Of a stretch of 64,000 bases of DNA, positions 20,268 through 32,676 are shown piece after piece (position 1 is the first letter of the stretch; the number at the start of each line of letters is the position of its first letter). The translations under genes were made by a program, and so were the position numbers. The notes under the pieces were generated by a model. The model worked only from the letters and a program-made list of their open reading frames with translations. It was not told the origin of the DNA and ran no database searches. The stretch is from Amyelois transitella (taxonomy: Eukaryota; Arthropoda; Insecta; Lepidoptera; Pyralidae): positions 7,130,001-7,194,000 of the forward strand of contig NC_083529.1 of assembly GCF_032362555.1 (NCBI RefSeq), written 5' to 3'.

Positions 20268-23200
20268 ATGAATTGTTTAAAGTTTATTGTAAAACATTTA
20301 TTGTTTATATTTAATTTAATTTTCGCGGTAAGTTTGTATTTATTTAAAAACATTACTAAAACTCTTTGTATAGACTTAAAATTATCACAGTAGCGACTCA
20401 CCCCGGTTTCACACGGGTAGAATTTATACACAAAAACCTTCCCCTTGAATCAGTCTATGTATAAAAAAAACTGAATAGCAGCATTAATGTATACATACAT
20501 AAAATCACGCTTTTTCCCGGAGGGGTAGGCAGAGACTACATCTTTCCACTTGCCACGATCTTTGCATACTTCCTTCGCTTCATCCACATAGTAGCATATA
20601 CATCTTGTGCAAGCTGCCATACTGCCTGGCGAAGAAGAAACAACATAGTTTGTGCCAGCTGCTTCTTCTCCAGAGCTTGTTAAAGTCTATCAAGGGAAAG
20701 GCTAAGACGGCCTCTGCGGCGCAGCGGTAGTACCTACGCTTGTCTGTGACACCAGAGGTCCCGGGTTCGAATCCCAGCCAGGGCATGATGAGAAAAGAAC
20801 TTTTTCTGATTGGCCTGGGTCTTGGATGTTTATCTATATAAGTATTTATTATAAAATACAGTATCGTTGAGTTAGTATCTTGTAACACAAGTCTCGAACT
20901 TACTTCGAGGCTAACTCAATCAGTGTAATTTGTCCCGTATATATTTATTTATTTTCGTCTTTTAGGCGATCGGCTAGAAAACTGGCCTTTCAGTCTTTTC
21001 CAGTTGGCATACCTCGTAAGGAATGATAACATTATTGATCTTCTTCCTGGCTTTAGTCCCGGTTGCATCACTCTAAAGAGCAGCCCGGAGTATGCCTTTG
21101 ACCATGGATCCTGGATTGGGCGAGTCAGGTTTTTACACGAAGCGACTACCATCTGACCCCCGCAACCTTTGCAGGTAAACCTAACCCGTATCGATCATGG
21201 TTGCATCCAGTTGCCTGAATGTGCCGGTTTCTTCACCATGGTTTTCCGTCCACTTTTCCCCTCCACTTATGGTTTTTAATGTATTCTCCATGGTTATTAA
21301 TGTACGTGCATTTCCATTCCAGATAGTGGCCCTAGTTATCATTGGCGCCGGCAGTTACGCCTTCCACTACGTGACCCACAACGAAGTTCTGACCAACATT
21401 ACCTCCATAGCCGAGGTCAGCGTGCTCCAGAACTTCAACGAGGACATCCTGAAGTACATATGCATCGCTATAATTGCGCTCGGATGTTTGATATTTGTAA
21501 TATCTTTCTGCGGCTGCTGTGGATCTATAGCGGAGAACAAATGTCTTATTGTTTCGGTAAGATATCTACAGTATAACCTCTTTTATATATGTTACACCGA
21601 AGTAATTGAGTAGAAGTCAAAACTTTGTATGTCATCAACATTTTTGAGCATTATCTTATTATTTTGATAGTATCAAACCTAAGGTTATTTATATTTGAAT
21701 TATTTTTGACAAGGAATGTATATCTTCTCAATTTCATTTTTAAGGTTTACTAAATACTTAAAAAGGGAGAATAAAAGCCACTAAGACGCCCGCGACCCTG
21801 CACGTATAAGTATATAAAAATATCCTGTTTATTCCCATCGTCCATTTTGGACATATCGTTGACAAGACACATTACATAGCTCATGTTTTCTCAATTGTTG
21901 ATCCAAAATATAGAAAAAGACAAATCAAATTCAAAACAGGAAAGAAAATCTTCATTATTCCGTACCCCTTTTCCTAATTGGTGTTATTAGAAAGAGTCAG
22001 TGGAAAACAATATTTGAAAATGCGTTTTGAAAAAGATTCCTTCCCACGGGATTTTTTTTTTAATTTATTGGCACACAATACATTTTTACAACATAAAATG
22101 TCTTAATACGAATAGCAAAGGTCATGACTGGTTGAAAACCAACAAATTAATGAGTACAGCGTGCTTAACATTAGTGAAGTAAATTAAGTGCACTGAATAC
22201 AATTTACTAAAGAGGAAATAAAAAATTATTATGTCATAAAAGACAACTTTCGCGAGCAATGTCATGTGCAAATGCCAGTGATATTATGTTAATTCACATG
22301 TCGGGGATTTACCAGATTCAATCCTTATAATGTGTCACTTATAAGGTTTTTATCAATGAGGTTTCTAACACAAGTGATTGTGAATCACAAAGGAAATACT
22401 GTGAAACAATCATCATTGAATTATCATTGAGTTTTATAGATACTTGATGTATAACGTATCTTATCGATAAGTTAATCTTTCAACATTATTTGTAGTAGGT
22501 ATGTAGGTAATTAGGTACCTATTTTCTTAAAATTATCTAAAGCTGATGCTATTAAATAAACACTAATACCACTCAATGTGTCTGTAGGAATAAAAGACAC
22601 AAATTGATAGCGGAATGTTGTGATTTCAAATAAGATATAGCGACAGGAATAGAAATGGGAATGCTTTTAGTTGGTTTGGTCATATGGAGAGGATGAATGG
22701 AAGAAGGTTGACTAAAGAACTGGCGTTCTCCATTCTGGTTTGGGAGCAAAACAAAAACATAGAATGTGGCAGTTGGTTCTCCTCCCGTGTAAATCGTACA
22801 AGTCGATCAAGGGATAAGGCATCGTATAATCGGGGCAACTGTTCCTATTCTAGGGTTGGTTATGGTTTTTCATTTTTCTATTGGTATAATTATTTTGAAA
22901 TATTTTTTTCATGTTTTTTTTTTCAGTACGCCGTAGTGATGTTAATCCTAGGTGGCGCTTGTATCTTCGTGCTCGTGACCAGGTCAGGGTACTTTGACAA
23001 AGCTGAGAGGGCGGTGGAGAGGACGCTTAATGAGACCTTTTACACTCCACAGTACCCGATTGAAGATGAAAGCATACACGCTGTACAATATACTGTAAGT
23101 ATAAAGAGACGTGTAACTACGAATGTATAGATTTTTTATTATCTATGTTTAATAACGTAGTGTCTGGGTGACCGAGTGGTGCTCGGTGGACATCAGAAAA

Positions 23201-25278
23201 ACCATATAAATAAGTTAAAAAAATGAAAAAGCTACTATTGGTGGAAGTCACAAGAACAATAAAAAATTGTAAAACCTAAGAGAAACAAAAAAAAACTATT
23301 TATTACTGGTAATCTTTTCCCTCACCGTAAGAGCATCGGTTAACACTCAAACTAATGTACGTAGCTCAAAGGTTCATAGGTACTTGGTCGTGTAGGATTT
23401 AAAGTGGTGCCTCATTTTTGTTGGATACTTAACGATTTGACCATTGTGACCTTGTTTATTTATTGAAACTGTTTTCATTTTGCATATATCTATTGAGAAT
23501 TCAAATTATTAAGTCAGAATGATAAACGTACGCGACTGGTTGAAAGTCAAGGTGCGTCACCTTGGCTGTTCAACCTATTCATATAGATGATATGATTTGC
23601 AGATAAAGTGCTGCGGCACCCGTGGTCCAGAGTTTTACAACGGGACAACGTTTAATGCAGACAATTTGGACCCAGCTATATTAGACATAATATACGAGAA
23701 ACTGAACATTTCTGGGGTTGGATTAATATCCCCTAGCTGTTGCTCCACATTAGATTTACGAGCATTCTTGGATGACCCCAAAGATTACATCGTAAATACC
23801 TTCCAATGTACTCAAGAAGATGTGTATGAAGAAGGTTGTGTGACAAAAGTTTTGGGTTATTTTGATGTCGTGGAGAAGTATTTTACTATTATACTTATTG
23901 TGGTTACTGCTGTTGTGGTAAGTTTATACATTCATACATATCACGTCTTTATCCTTTGCGGGGTAGATGAAGCCAACAATCTTAAAAAGACTGATAGGCC
24001 ACGTTTAGCTATTTGGCTTTATGATAGAATTGAGAATCAGATAGTGGGAGGTTGCTAGCCCACCGCTTAAAAGAAGAATCCCAAGTTTATAAGCGACAGG
24101 CTCTAAGTCGCTTTTTTGACATCCATGAGAACGAGATGGGGTGGTTCTTTTTTTATTGGTGCCGTGAACCACACGGCACGTAAGTGGTCAGTTTATTTTT
24201 ATCCACACTAATAATAAAGAGGGAAGATTTGTATTTTTGTATGTTTGTGTGGAATAAACTCAAAAACTACTGGTCCGATACATACATACATATGATCACG
24301 TCTATGTCCCTAGCGGGTAGACAGAGCCACCAGTCTTGAAAAGACTGATAGCCACGCTCAGCTGTTTGGCTTAGTGATAGAATTGAGATTCAAATAGTGA
24401 CAGGTTGCTAGCCCATCGCCTAAATGAGAAATCCCAAGTTTATAAGCCTATCCCTTAGTCGCCTTTTACGACATCCGTGGGAAAGAGATGGAGTGGTCCT
24501 ATTCTTTTTTGTAATGGTGCCGGGAACCACACGGCATTGGTCCGATTTTGATAAAATTTGGCACAGATATAGAATAGACCTTCAAAAGTGACATAGGCAT
24601 AAATTTGTTTTTACTCTTTGTTTATTTCAAAATATAAAACACAAAAATATGTCCACCCGTGCGAAGCCGGGGCGGGCCGCTAGTCATTAATAATTTGGAG
24701 TCCACCATAGAATAATTCCACACTCATGGCTCTACTGATAACCAGTTATCGTTATAGAATTATGGGAGAAGTGCACTGTTCTCGTGTTTGCTCACTCTCT
24801 CTCTCTCTCTCTCTCTTTCCTACCTCTGACTTACAAAATTTCTTTAGAGTCCCTTTAGTTCTGTATAACTCACTGACCAGCCCGTTTGTTGAAAGTATAA
24901 AACTGGTATTAGTTAGTTGTCGTATAATTTATATGGTTTGACGCGTCTTGCCAAAGATTTTACATCGTACCTACTTTTAATTCATTTCCCAAGGTATTTC
25001 GCAAGATTAAAAATATACTGAAGTGTATCTTATTATTTATCATATTATTTTTTTTTAATAAGTTAAATAAAATGTGGACGAAAATTTTTATTTGACAGAT
25101 TAGTACTTATATGATATAAGTTTTAGAAAAAAGAATTATGTAATCAGTTTTATTATATAATTCCTTTTTTCTTTTAGTTACTATTTCATTATTTTGTTTT
25201 CAGGCCTTGGCGTTTATATTCGGCGTTTACATGTGCTGCGCTATAAAATCCAAGAAAGAAAAAAAAAGGTACTATTAA
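20268..25278 (+). CDS. Tetraspanin (copy 1)
   Basis: Five exons, all phase 0: 20268-20327, 21323-21556, 22927-23094, 23603-23917 and 25204-25278 (TAA), 283 aa. All four membrane segments are visible: TM1 in 'LKFIVKHLLFIFNLIFA', TM2 'ICIAIIALGCLIFVISFC', TM3 'YAVVMLILGGACIFVLV' and TM4 'YFTIILIVVTAVV' plus 'ALAFIFGVYMCC'. The large loop has the diagnostic KCCG, a PSCC motif and two further cysteines, and juxtamembrane cysteines suitable for palmitoylation are present. Tetraspanins organise membrane microdomains; the partner here cannot be told. An AATAAA at 25285-25290 follows closely. Introns are loaded with repeats. Exons 2-5 are duplicated downstream (27654-29843). Confidence 0.92.
20488..20592 (-). 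repeat. Family B LINE tail
   Basis: Reversed 3' end in intron 1 of tetraspanin copy 1. Confidence 0.75.
20708..20942 (+). mobile_element. tRNA-derived SINE (family C)
   Basis: Plus-strand copy: 'gcggcgcagcggtagtac' A-box region, GGTTCGAATCC B box, ending 'tttgtcccgtat'. Intron 1. Confidence 0.85.
20985..21240 (+). repeat. LINE-derived fragment (family F)
   Basis: Shares 'cgcaacctttgcagg' and 'agttgcctgaatgtgc' with 25930-26125 and 63893-64000 and, reversed, 30890-31012. Confidence 0.55.
22640..22730 (+). repeat. Degenerate family B coding remnant
   Basis: Resembles the 'FGHMERMNGRRLTKE' part of the reverse-transcriptase C-terminus. Intron 2 of tetraspanin copy 1. Confidence 0.5.
23934..24180 (-). 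repeat. Family A retroposon
   Basis: Minus orientation, begins about 17 nt after the exon 4 donor of tetraspanin copy 1. Confidence 0.85.
24215..24690 (-). repeat. LINE tail interrupted by a family A copy
   Basis: Reversed LINE 3' end ('cacccgtgcgaagccggggc' at the right) split by the family A insertion at 24280-24537. Confidence 0.65.
24280..24537 (-). mobile_element. Family A retroposon with 9-bp target duplication
   Basis: TGGTCCGAT is repeated at 24271-24279 and 24538-24546, exactly bracketing the copy inside an older LINE tail. Confidence 0.85.
24789..24819. repeat. (TC)n microsatellite
   Basis: Run of TC dinucleotides in intron 4. Confidence 0.9.
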
Positions 25279-25929
25279 ATCAACAATAAAAATAAAAAAT
25301 AGTAAAATTTTCAAACCACATCGGCTACCAACGGGCCAAGAATAAATAAAAATCAAATAATAGGTAGTAAGGAAAAGCGGAAATTCCACTGTCAAGAGAG
25401 AAGAGAGAAAATAATAATAAAAAAAACGACAAATTGACACTTGCGCTTCGCTTGGCTCGACTTGGCGGGGACACTCCCTTGTCTCCAGATAAGTTGTTTT
25501 AATTTTCCTTTGTCACAGAGAAATACAAACATATCTTCTCTTATTTCTCGTCAGAGGTTAAAAGACGGGGAGTTCGAAATTGATTTAATCTTTTTTCAAT
25601 GAAGTACATAGATACATAATTTTTTTTTTGGATTTTGTAATAAAAAATTTACAGTAAAAATATTGATCATAAATCTATATGCTATCAACGAGGAAAATTT
25701 TTTTTTTTCAACAAATTATCTGATCTTTTTCTCCCAAGATCTGTGATATATTTGAATTTTCAGAATAGTATAATTATTTCAAGGTTCTTATGCTTTGAAA
25801 ACAATATTAATATTTTAGAAAGATTAATTAGATAGTATTTATTTGAAATAATATTTATTGTGATACATACTTTTTTATGAATCATAAAGTTAGTTTTTAT
25901 TAACCTTATCTCTTTAATTGACGAATTAC

Positions 25930-26125
25930 TTAGATTCCCAATCAGGTCAGGCTCGATTGAGTGTCTCGCCTCACTGGCAAAGAGATCCTGAATTGGGTGA
26001 GTCAAATATTTACACGAATCATCTCTTGTCTGACCTCCGCAACCTTTGCAGGGGAAGCTTTGACCATCTTGGGTCATGGTTACGTATTCAGTCCCCTGAA
26101 TGTGCAGGTTTCCTCACGATGTTTC
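25930..26125 (+). repeat. LINE-derived fragment (family F)
   Basis: Carries 'cgcaacctttgcagggg' and 'cctgaatgtgcaggttt'. Confidence 0.5.
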
Positions 26126-26404
26126 GCCTGCTCCCTTAAGATTTTTCGAAATATAATTTGAAGAAAAGTTTAAAATATTATAAAATGGATAATAAACTTT
26201 AAAAAAACACAATCATCGATAATCCATTAAAACGCAGTGCTGTTGCTACTGTAATCTTATCGAACTGGATTAATAAAGACATTATCTAATCTAGCTTTTT
26301 CCCGGTTCTTTCCACCCCTGGGAATTCCCAAAACCGTTCATTTACATAGCACAAAAGCAAGTGTACTCATAAGTGTAATTTATCTGTAAAATTGAATACA
26401 ATTT

Positions 26405-26492
26405 ACGCAGATGAACGTAGCCAATCAGTCTTTTCAAGACTGTTGGCTCTGTCTACCCCGCAAGGGATATAGATATGATCATATGTATGTAT
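26405..26492 (+). repeat. Family A tail fragment
   Basis: About 88 bp, the same 3' segment that is tandemly repeated elsewhere. Confidence 0.75.
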
Positions 26493-27424
26493 GTAATTTA
26501 TTTTACTGTTGGCAGTGATCTACCCACCACTGTAAAAAATGACTTGACTCCTAAAATATTAAAAAGAAACTCAAGTCTTACTTTATCGAACAATTGTGAT
26601 AAAGTAAAACTTACTACTAGGTACTTGTTTTTTTTTTAAATGGTCTACGTACGTGGTTCCTATTTTTTTGGTCTTTTAATTAACTATTATGTGATTAATA
26701 TATATATTAATATATAATGGTAAAATGTTTTATATTGACGTTGATGTTAACACTGTGGACAAACCTCTGTGGTTTTTATCAGTGTTCTTATATATGTACT
26801 AGATATATTTAATTTTTTATATATATATTGAAAAATATTACGTTAACGACGTTATCACGTACCTACCAATTTTGTTAAACATTGATTACTTGTTCAATTT
26901 GAATATTCTGTGAGGTATGCCCACCAGGACCCATGTTTTCATATCACGACCCAAAGTTTGGCTGGAAGAGATTGCTCATTTAAACATTTAGTCTCAGGCT
27001 ATCCCTCCAAGGGAGATGTGAAACCATTATAAATGTAAGTACATTAATTGCGTCCGCTAAGAATAGTTTTCAAGAAATTCCCCCGAGAAAGAATCCTCGG
27101 ACAAAAAGTTGTCGCAGATAAAGTTTTCCCATATCATTTCGTTCTTATTTTTGGCTTATCTCAAAATTATTTTCGGTAAACAAGCAATGGCGTTGTAAAT
27201 ATTTTAGATTTATTGCACGTTTTGGATAAGAAAATTTACGTATGTATGTAAAATACCTAACAACTTGCCTAGTTTCATAAAATACAAGACTAACTTTATG
27301 TACAAAGCGCCTTTGCTTTTTAAATGCCTTATTATTTCGAAAATGGTACGTTACTTTCTTTGATTAGTTTCATACTTAGATATTAATCATTTCATTAAAC
27401 CGGGGTTGATAGAACTGTTTCGGA

Positions 27425-27603
27425 AAGCATGGCCTTATGATGGAATTGAGATTCAAACAGTGACAGGTTGCTAGCCCATCGCCTAAAATAAGAATCCCAA
27501 GTTTAAAAGCATTTCCCTTAGTCGCCTCTAACGACATCCACGGGAAATGAGATGGAGTGTTCCTATTCTTTTTTAAATTGGTGCCGGGAACCACACGGCA
27601 CTT
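27425..27603 (-). repeat. Family A fragment
   Basis: Head two thirds, ending about 50 nt before the first recognised exon of tetraspanin copy 2. Confidence 0.75.
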
Positions 27604-27653
27604 TTGCTTGATTATACCCAGGATACTCTTGATCTGGCTTTCTGTCATTTCAG

Positions 27654-29843
27654 ATCATATCTTTAGGTGTTATAGCTGCTGGAAGTTACGCCGCATACTT
27701 TATTACCCACATCGATAAATTTAGCCTAAATAATAATATTATTTTGGAAGAAGTTACAGGAGAGTTAATAAACAAAGATATTACGAGGAATCTTTGTATC
27801 GGAGTCATTATCTTTGGTTGTGTTATTGTTGTTATAAATTTATGTGGTTTTTACGGATTGCAACATAAATATCTACTCGTTACGGTAAGTTTCTGATTTG
27901 TTTGTGTTTTAGTAGAATACATTCACTGATATAAGCTTTGCATCTACTATTTTGACGGGTTGTTAATTACAACTGTCAAAAAAACCATATACCCAAAGAG
28001 ATCTTTTGGAAGGCCGTAATCGAATCATGTTCTTTTTTGTCAAATTAAAATAGTTTTGATACTTGGGCCTTTAAGAAACTATATCTCAAGCTTCATTCAG
28101 TGAATAATAATTGATTGACTTAAAAGAAATTTTATTAAAAAAAAAACGTTTTTTATGGATTGTCATTCTATTCAAGAATCCTGTCTTTATATTTTCAGTA
28201 CATTATAGCTATGTTCATATTAACCGGTGCATGTCTATTTGTTCTTATCTCGAAAACTGAACACCTCGGTAGGGCCGAGAGGTCTGTGATGAAGAAGATC
28301 AATGATACATTCCACTCGACGTCAAACGCTTTTATTGATAAACAGATTAATGCGATACAATATCTTGTAAGTATAGTTTAGATTCCTTTAGATTTACTAT
28401 TCCAAAGTGTCGAGAACACGATACATTCAATTAATTATACATATATATAATCACGTCTATATCAATTGCGGGGTAGACAGAGCCAACAGCCTTGAAACGA
28501 GTGATAGGCTACGTTCAGCTGTTAGGCTTAATGATAGAATTGAGATTCAAATAGCGACAGGTTGCTAGCCCATCGCCTAAAATAAGAATCCCAAGTTTAT
28601 AAGCCTATCCTTTTTTCACCTTTTACGACATCCATGGGAATAACACGGGTGGTCCTATTCTTTTTTTATTAGTGTCATGAACCACACGGCACTTAAGGAA
28701 GGAACGAAAACGGAATAAACTGTTACATATGTATTTCAGGTGAGAGGTTATTTAAGGTTATTTAAGAGAGTTATGAATGTGGATGAAGCGAAGGAAGTAT
28801 GCAGAGATCGTGGCAAGTGGAAAGAGGTAGTCTCTGCCTACCCCTCCGGGAAAGAGGCGTGATTTTGTGTATGTATGTATGTGTAGGTATATTTCAGGTC
28901 AAATGCTGCGGTACACACGGTTCAAGTTATTACAACGAAAGAGAGTTACGAGGAATGGAAAGGTTTATTGTTGAATTCTTAGACGACAAAATAAACATTA
29001 CCGGAGTAGGGTTGGTGCCTCCGAGTTGTTGTTCAACGTTCGATCTTCGTTTGTTCTTGAGAAACCAACCCAAGTACTTTTTTACTAGATATCGGTGCAC
29101 ACGACACGATGTATACAGCGGAGGGTGTCTCAAGAAAATATCTGATTGTTTTGAAATTGTTGAAAAGTGGTTCACTGTTGGAAGTTTTGCTTTTGCTGGA
29201 ACTGAGGTATTTAGTTTGGCTTTTATTACATACGTACTTACATGTAATCACATATTTATCCCTTGCGGGCTAGACAAAGCTAACAGTACCTACATACAAT
29301 CTTGTGTCAGTTTCATATAAATATTCATATTAAATATGAATAAATATGTATAGTATACGGAACAAATTACACAGATTGAGTTAGCCTCGAAGTAAGTTTG
29401 AGACTTGTGTTACGAGATGCTAACTCAACGATACAATATTTTATAATAAGTACTTATATAGACAAACATCCAAGACCCAGGCCAATCAGAAATCTTTTTC
29501 TTATCATGTCCTTGGCCGGGATTCGAACCCGGGACCTCCGGTGTCACAGACAAGCGTACTACCGCTGCGGAACAGAGGCCGTATTGGCAAGATTGAAAAA
29601 CCACGTTTAGCTCTTACTATTTAGTAATTATATCAATACTCAATATCAAACAACCCATGGATCTTGGTGAAGGCAACTAAGGGAATATGCACATTCATCT
29701 AGTGATGCTTTTTCCATGATCCAATATGAGTTATGTTCCCCTGACAATTTTTTTTTTTGTTGGACAGGAGGGTAAAATTGGTGGTTTGATTTCAGGCGGT
29801 GTCATTGTTGACCAGCGTGTATATCTATAAATTGTATTATTGA
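27654..29843 (+). CDS. Tetraspanin (copy 2), first exon not found
   Basis: Exons 27654-27884, 28199-28366, 28898-29206 and 29796-29843 (TGA) correspond one to one, with the same phases, to exons 2-5 of the upstream tetraspanin, giving 251 aa without an N-terminus. TM2 (ICVIIFGCVIVVINL-like) and TM3 (YIIAMFILTGACLFVLI) are present, and the large loop keeps KCCG, PSCC and both later cysteines. TM4 is altered: exon 4 ends 'SFAFAGTE', putting a glutamate in the segment, and the short last exon 'AVSLLTSVYIYKLYY' has lost the cysteines. AATAAA occurs at 29929-29934. It may use the exon 1 of copy 1 (phases fit), have an undetected first exon, or be a decaying duplicate; the intact frames argue against long decay. 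Confidence 0.8.
28440..28695 (-). repeat. Family A retroposon
   Basis: Minus orientation, intron between exons 3 and 4 of tetraspanin copy 2. Confidence 0.85.
28755..28886 (+). repeat. Family B LINE tail next to a splice acceptor
   Basis: Its ATGT tail ends about 12 nt before exon 4 of tetraspanin copy 2 (28898). Confidence 0.85.
29226..29300 (-). repeat. Family A tail fragment
   Basis: Short piece about 20 nt after the exon 4 donor. Confidence 0.6.
29357..29582 (-). mobile_element. tRNA-derived SINE (family C)
   Basis: Full copy in the last intron of tetraspanin copy 2. Confidence 0.85.
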
Positions 29844-30027
29844 ACAAAGTGCCCTCGATATTTTATGACGTAGCCAAATGAAGATCACCGAAGAACTTTA
29901 TATATTTATGTACATCAAAAAAAAATAGAATAAAACTTAAAAAAAAGAGATATTCAGCACAAGGGCACTACTTATTTCTAGAGAAATGTCTTCCAGCAGG
30001 CCCACGTCTTCAACTTTATATCTTACA

Positions 30028-30298
30028 CTAGCTGTGCCCGCGACTTCGTCCGCGTGGAATTGTTATTTTGGGCATCATTGAAGCCCTCAATGATGAATAA
30101 TATTCCCCGTTTTTTTCACACATTCCATTATTTCTTTGCTCTTTATAATTGCAGCGTGATGTTATATAGCCTTAAGCCTTCCTCGATAAATGGTCTATTC
30201 AACGCAAAGAATTTTTCAATTGGAACCAGTAGTTCCTGAGATTAGCGCGTTCAAACAAACATACAAACTCTTCAGCTTAATAATATTAGTATAGATAG
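30028..30298 (+). repeat. Family D LINE/SINE tail
   Basis: 'actagctgtgcccgcgac' to 'aatattagtatagata', full type. Confidence 0.8.
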
Positions 30299-30404
30299 GT
30301 ACAAAAAAAAAGTGTATCTCAGAATCCTACAATTATTATCTCCTACACTATGCATACATGCCTCCATAATAGTTCGACAGCGAAAAAACATAATGTTTAC
30401 CGGC

Positions 30405-30605
30405 CGCTTCTCTTCCCATGCAGATCGTAAAAGTCAATCAAAGGAGAGGCTAACAAACTTGGAATCAATCTTTTAGGCAGTGGGCTAGCAATCTGTCACT
30501 ATTTGAATCTCAATTTCATCATTATCCCATACAGCTAAACGTGGCCTTCTCGTGTTTTCGAGATTGTTGACTCTGTCTGCCCCGTAAGTCCCCTACATAA
30601 ACATA
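30405..30605 (+). repeat. Family A retroposon, diverged
   Basis: Recognisable from 'ttcccatgcagatcg' to the ATGT tail; a further degenerate piece lies at 30800-30885. Confidence 0.6.
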
Positions 30606-30889
30606 CATACATGTATGTATTTCTTCCTACATAAATACATTGTAAGAAGAAAAATAATGATAATAAGGGCATTGACACTAACTGATATGATTTTTGACCG
30701 ACTTAAATTTCGAATATTCAATGGCGCATGCGCGATCCTTTGGCGCCGAAGAGTCGAGACGCCGGTGATTCGTAGGTGGATGCATAGGGTTGAAACGTAG
30801 AAATACCTTACGGGGTAGATAGAGCCCACAGTTTTGACATAATGATGATACTGTGATTCAGACGTGACAGGTTGCTAGCCCATTACGCG

Positions 30890-31012
30890 TTAGGTTTACC
30901 TGCAAAGGTTGCGGAGGTCAGATGGGAGTCGCTTCGTGTAAAAACCTGACTCATCTAATCCAGGATCCATGGTCAAAGGCACACCCCGCGCTCGTCTCCA
31001 GAGCCGGAACAA
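30890..31012 (-). repeat. LINE-derived fragment (family F)
   Basis: Reverse of the 20985-21240 type. Confidence 0.5.
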
Positions 31013-31047
31013 TAGTATTCGCAAGATTCGAGTACAAACATCCTACT

Positions 31048-31205
31048 AATCCTACTTCCTACTACTATTATAAAGGCGAAAGTTTGTATGGATGTTTGTT
31101 ACTCTTTCACGCAAAAACTACTAAACCGATTACGATTAAATTTGGTATGTAGGTAGCCGAAGACCAGTTTCCATGCGGACGAAGTCGCGGGCGGCCTCTA
31201 GTACT
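31048..31205 (-). repeat. Family E LINE tail
   Basis: Reverse of 7060-7272, ending 'gcgggcggcctctagt'. Confidence 0.75.
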
Positions 31206-31232
31206 ACATATAGAGAATCAGACGGGATTGGA

Positions 31233-31553
31233 CAGTGCCGTGTGGTTCCCGGCAGTGCCGTGTGGTTCCCGGCAGTGCCGTGTGGTTCCCGGCAGTGCCG
31301 TGTGGTTCCCGGCACCAATACAAAAAAGAATAGGACCACTCCATTTCTTTCCCATGGATGTCGTAAAAGGCGACTAAGGGATAGGCTTACAAACTTGGGA
31401 TTCTTTTTTAGGCGATGGGCTAGCAATCTGTTACTATTTGAATCTCAATTCTATCATTAAGCCAAATAGCTGAACGTGGTCATTCAGTCTTTTCAAGACT
31501 GTTGGCTCTGTCTACCCCGCAAGGGACATAGACGTGACCATATGTATGTATGT
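31233..31553 (+). repeat. Family A retroposon with a fourfold head
   Basis: The first 20 bp (cagtgccgtgtggttcccgg) occur four times in tandem before the body; the rest is full length. Confidence 0.9.
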
Positions 31554-32285
31554 ATTGGTTTAAATGGTCGTATCAATATTCCCATACGAGCGAAGCCACG
31601 GGAAAATCAAGAGTATAAGTTTTTCTATTAAGTAGCAACCCTAGCGCCATCTGGCGCCGGAGTGCCGGCGACTTGTTGCGTCGAGTCTACCCTCACAGGA
31701 TGAGACTCGCACATTCACTGAAAGCCTTTAAAGACCACTTTACATGGATATAGTTCACTCGTACACTAATTTGTTAATAACTTAATAATCAAATCAACAA
31801 TATACTATTTAAATTTATTCCTTTAAAAAAATATGTAGGATTTGTGAACTTAACGACATATTTATTCTCTGTCCGTCGTCACGTCTATATCCCTTGTGGG
31901 GTAGACAGAGCTAATTAAAAAGACTGATCTTCCACGTTCAGCTATTTACTTACTTATTACTCCACAGAGACAACTCGCGGTAACTGAATAGGAATTTTCA
32001 CAGCTCACTTGCCTCGTGTAAAGACAGCTTTAGCTATACTTTCCTACTTGCGTTCGTGTGTGTGATGCTTACTTTTAGACGAATCTCACTTTCGTGGTTG
32101 GCAGAGATGACCAATATCTTTAAGAAAATGTGATAAATTACTCCAAAAAGCGTGAAAAAAGATAACGTGAAAAATCTTTAATAATGACTTCGTGACGTTA
32201 TTGTAAAAATACATAGAAGTTTAATTCTAGTTTGTGGTTAAATTTTAAGGATGATTTAAATTAGTGATTGACCAAAGGACTTTCA

Positions 32286-32293
32286 TATCGATA
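32286..32293 (+). promoter_or_regulatory. DRE-like core promoter motif and 5' UTR exon
   Basis: TATCGATA, the insect DREF-binding element, lies 47 bp before a consensus donor (GTAAGT at 32341). With no usable coding frame, the segment ending at 32340 is a plausible non-coding first exon of the gene that starts coding at 32677. Confidence 0.35.
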
Positions 32294-32369
32294 GAATGGA
32301 GATGAAAATAGTGATGTTCTAATTTTCTTGTCATCAAATTGTAAGTACTTTAATTTATTTTTTCATTAA

Positions 32370-32530
32370 AAATAATGATAGGCCACGTTCAGCTGTTTGG
32401 CTTAATGACAGAATTGAGATTCCAATAAAGTGACAGGTCGCTACCGCGTCGCCTGAAAAAAAGAATCCCAAGTTTTATAACCCCTTAGTCGCCTTTACGA
32501 CATCCATGGGAAAGAGATGGAGTGGTCCAG
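32370..32530 (-). repeat. Family A fragment
   Basis: Middle and head, in the presumed first intron of the small membrane protein gene. Confidence 0.7.
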
Positions 32531-32577
32531 ACAAATGCACTTTCATATTTACAAATTAAGATTAAGATATCTTCTAT

Positions 32578-32656
32578 AGTGTGGCAAGTGGAAAGAGGTA
32601 GTCTCTGCCTACCCCTCCGGGAAAGAGGCGTGATTTTAATGTATGTATGTATATCT
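32578..32656 (+). repeat. Family B LINE tail next to a splice acceptor
   Basis: Ends about 12 nt before the acceptor at 32668. Confidence 0.8.
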
Positions 32657-32676
32657 TCTATCTTCCAGCTACAACC

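Larger units (their letters stand above)
25291..27424. other. Spacer between the two tetraspanin exon sets
   Basis: AT-rich. It holds a family F fragment (25930-26125) and a family A fragment (26405-26492). No convincing first exon for the second tetraspanin was found. Confidence 0.5.

Noticed and set aside
26726-26800. Candidate first exon for the second tetraspanin (MVKCFILTLMLTLW)
   Set aside because: No splice donor in phase 0 follows, and the frame lacks the usual TM1 pattern seen in copy 1.
31136-31460. Open frames of about 95 aa on both strands
   Set aside because: They run through the fourfold family A head and body and occur only because of that repeat.
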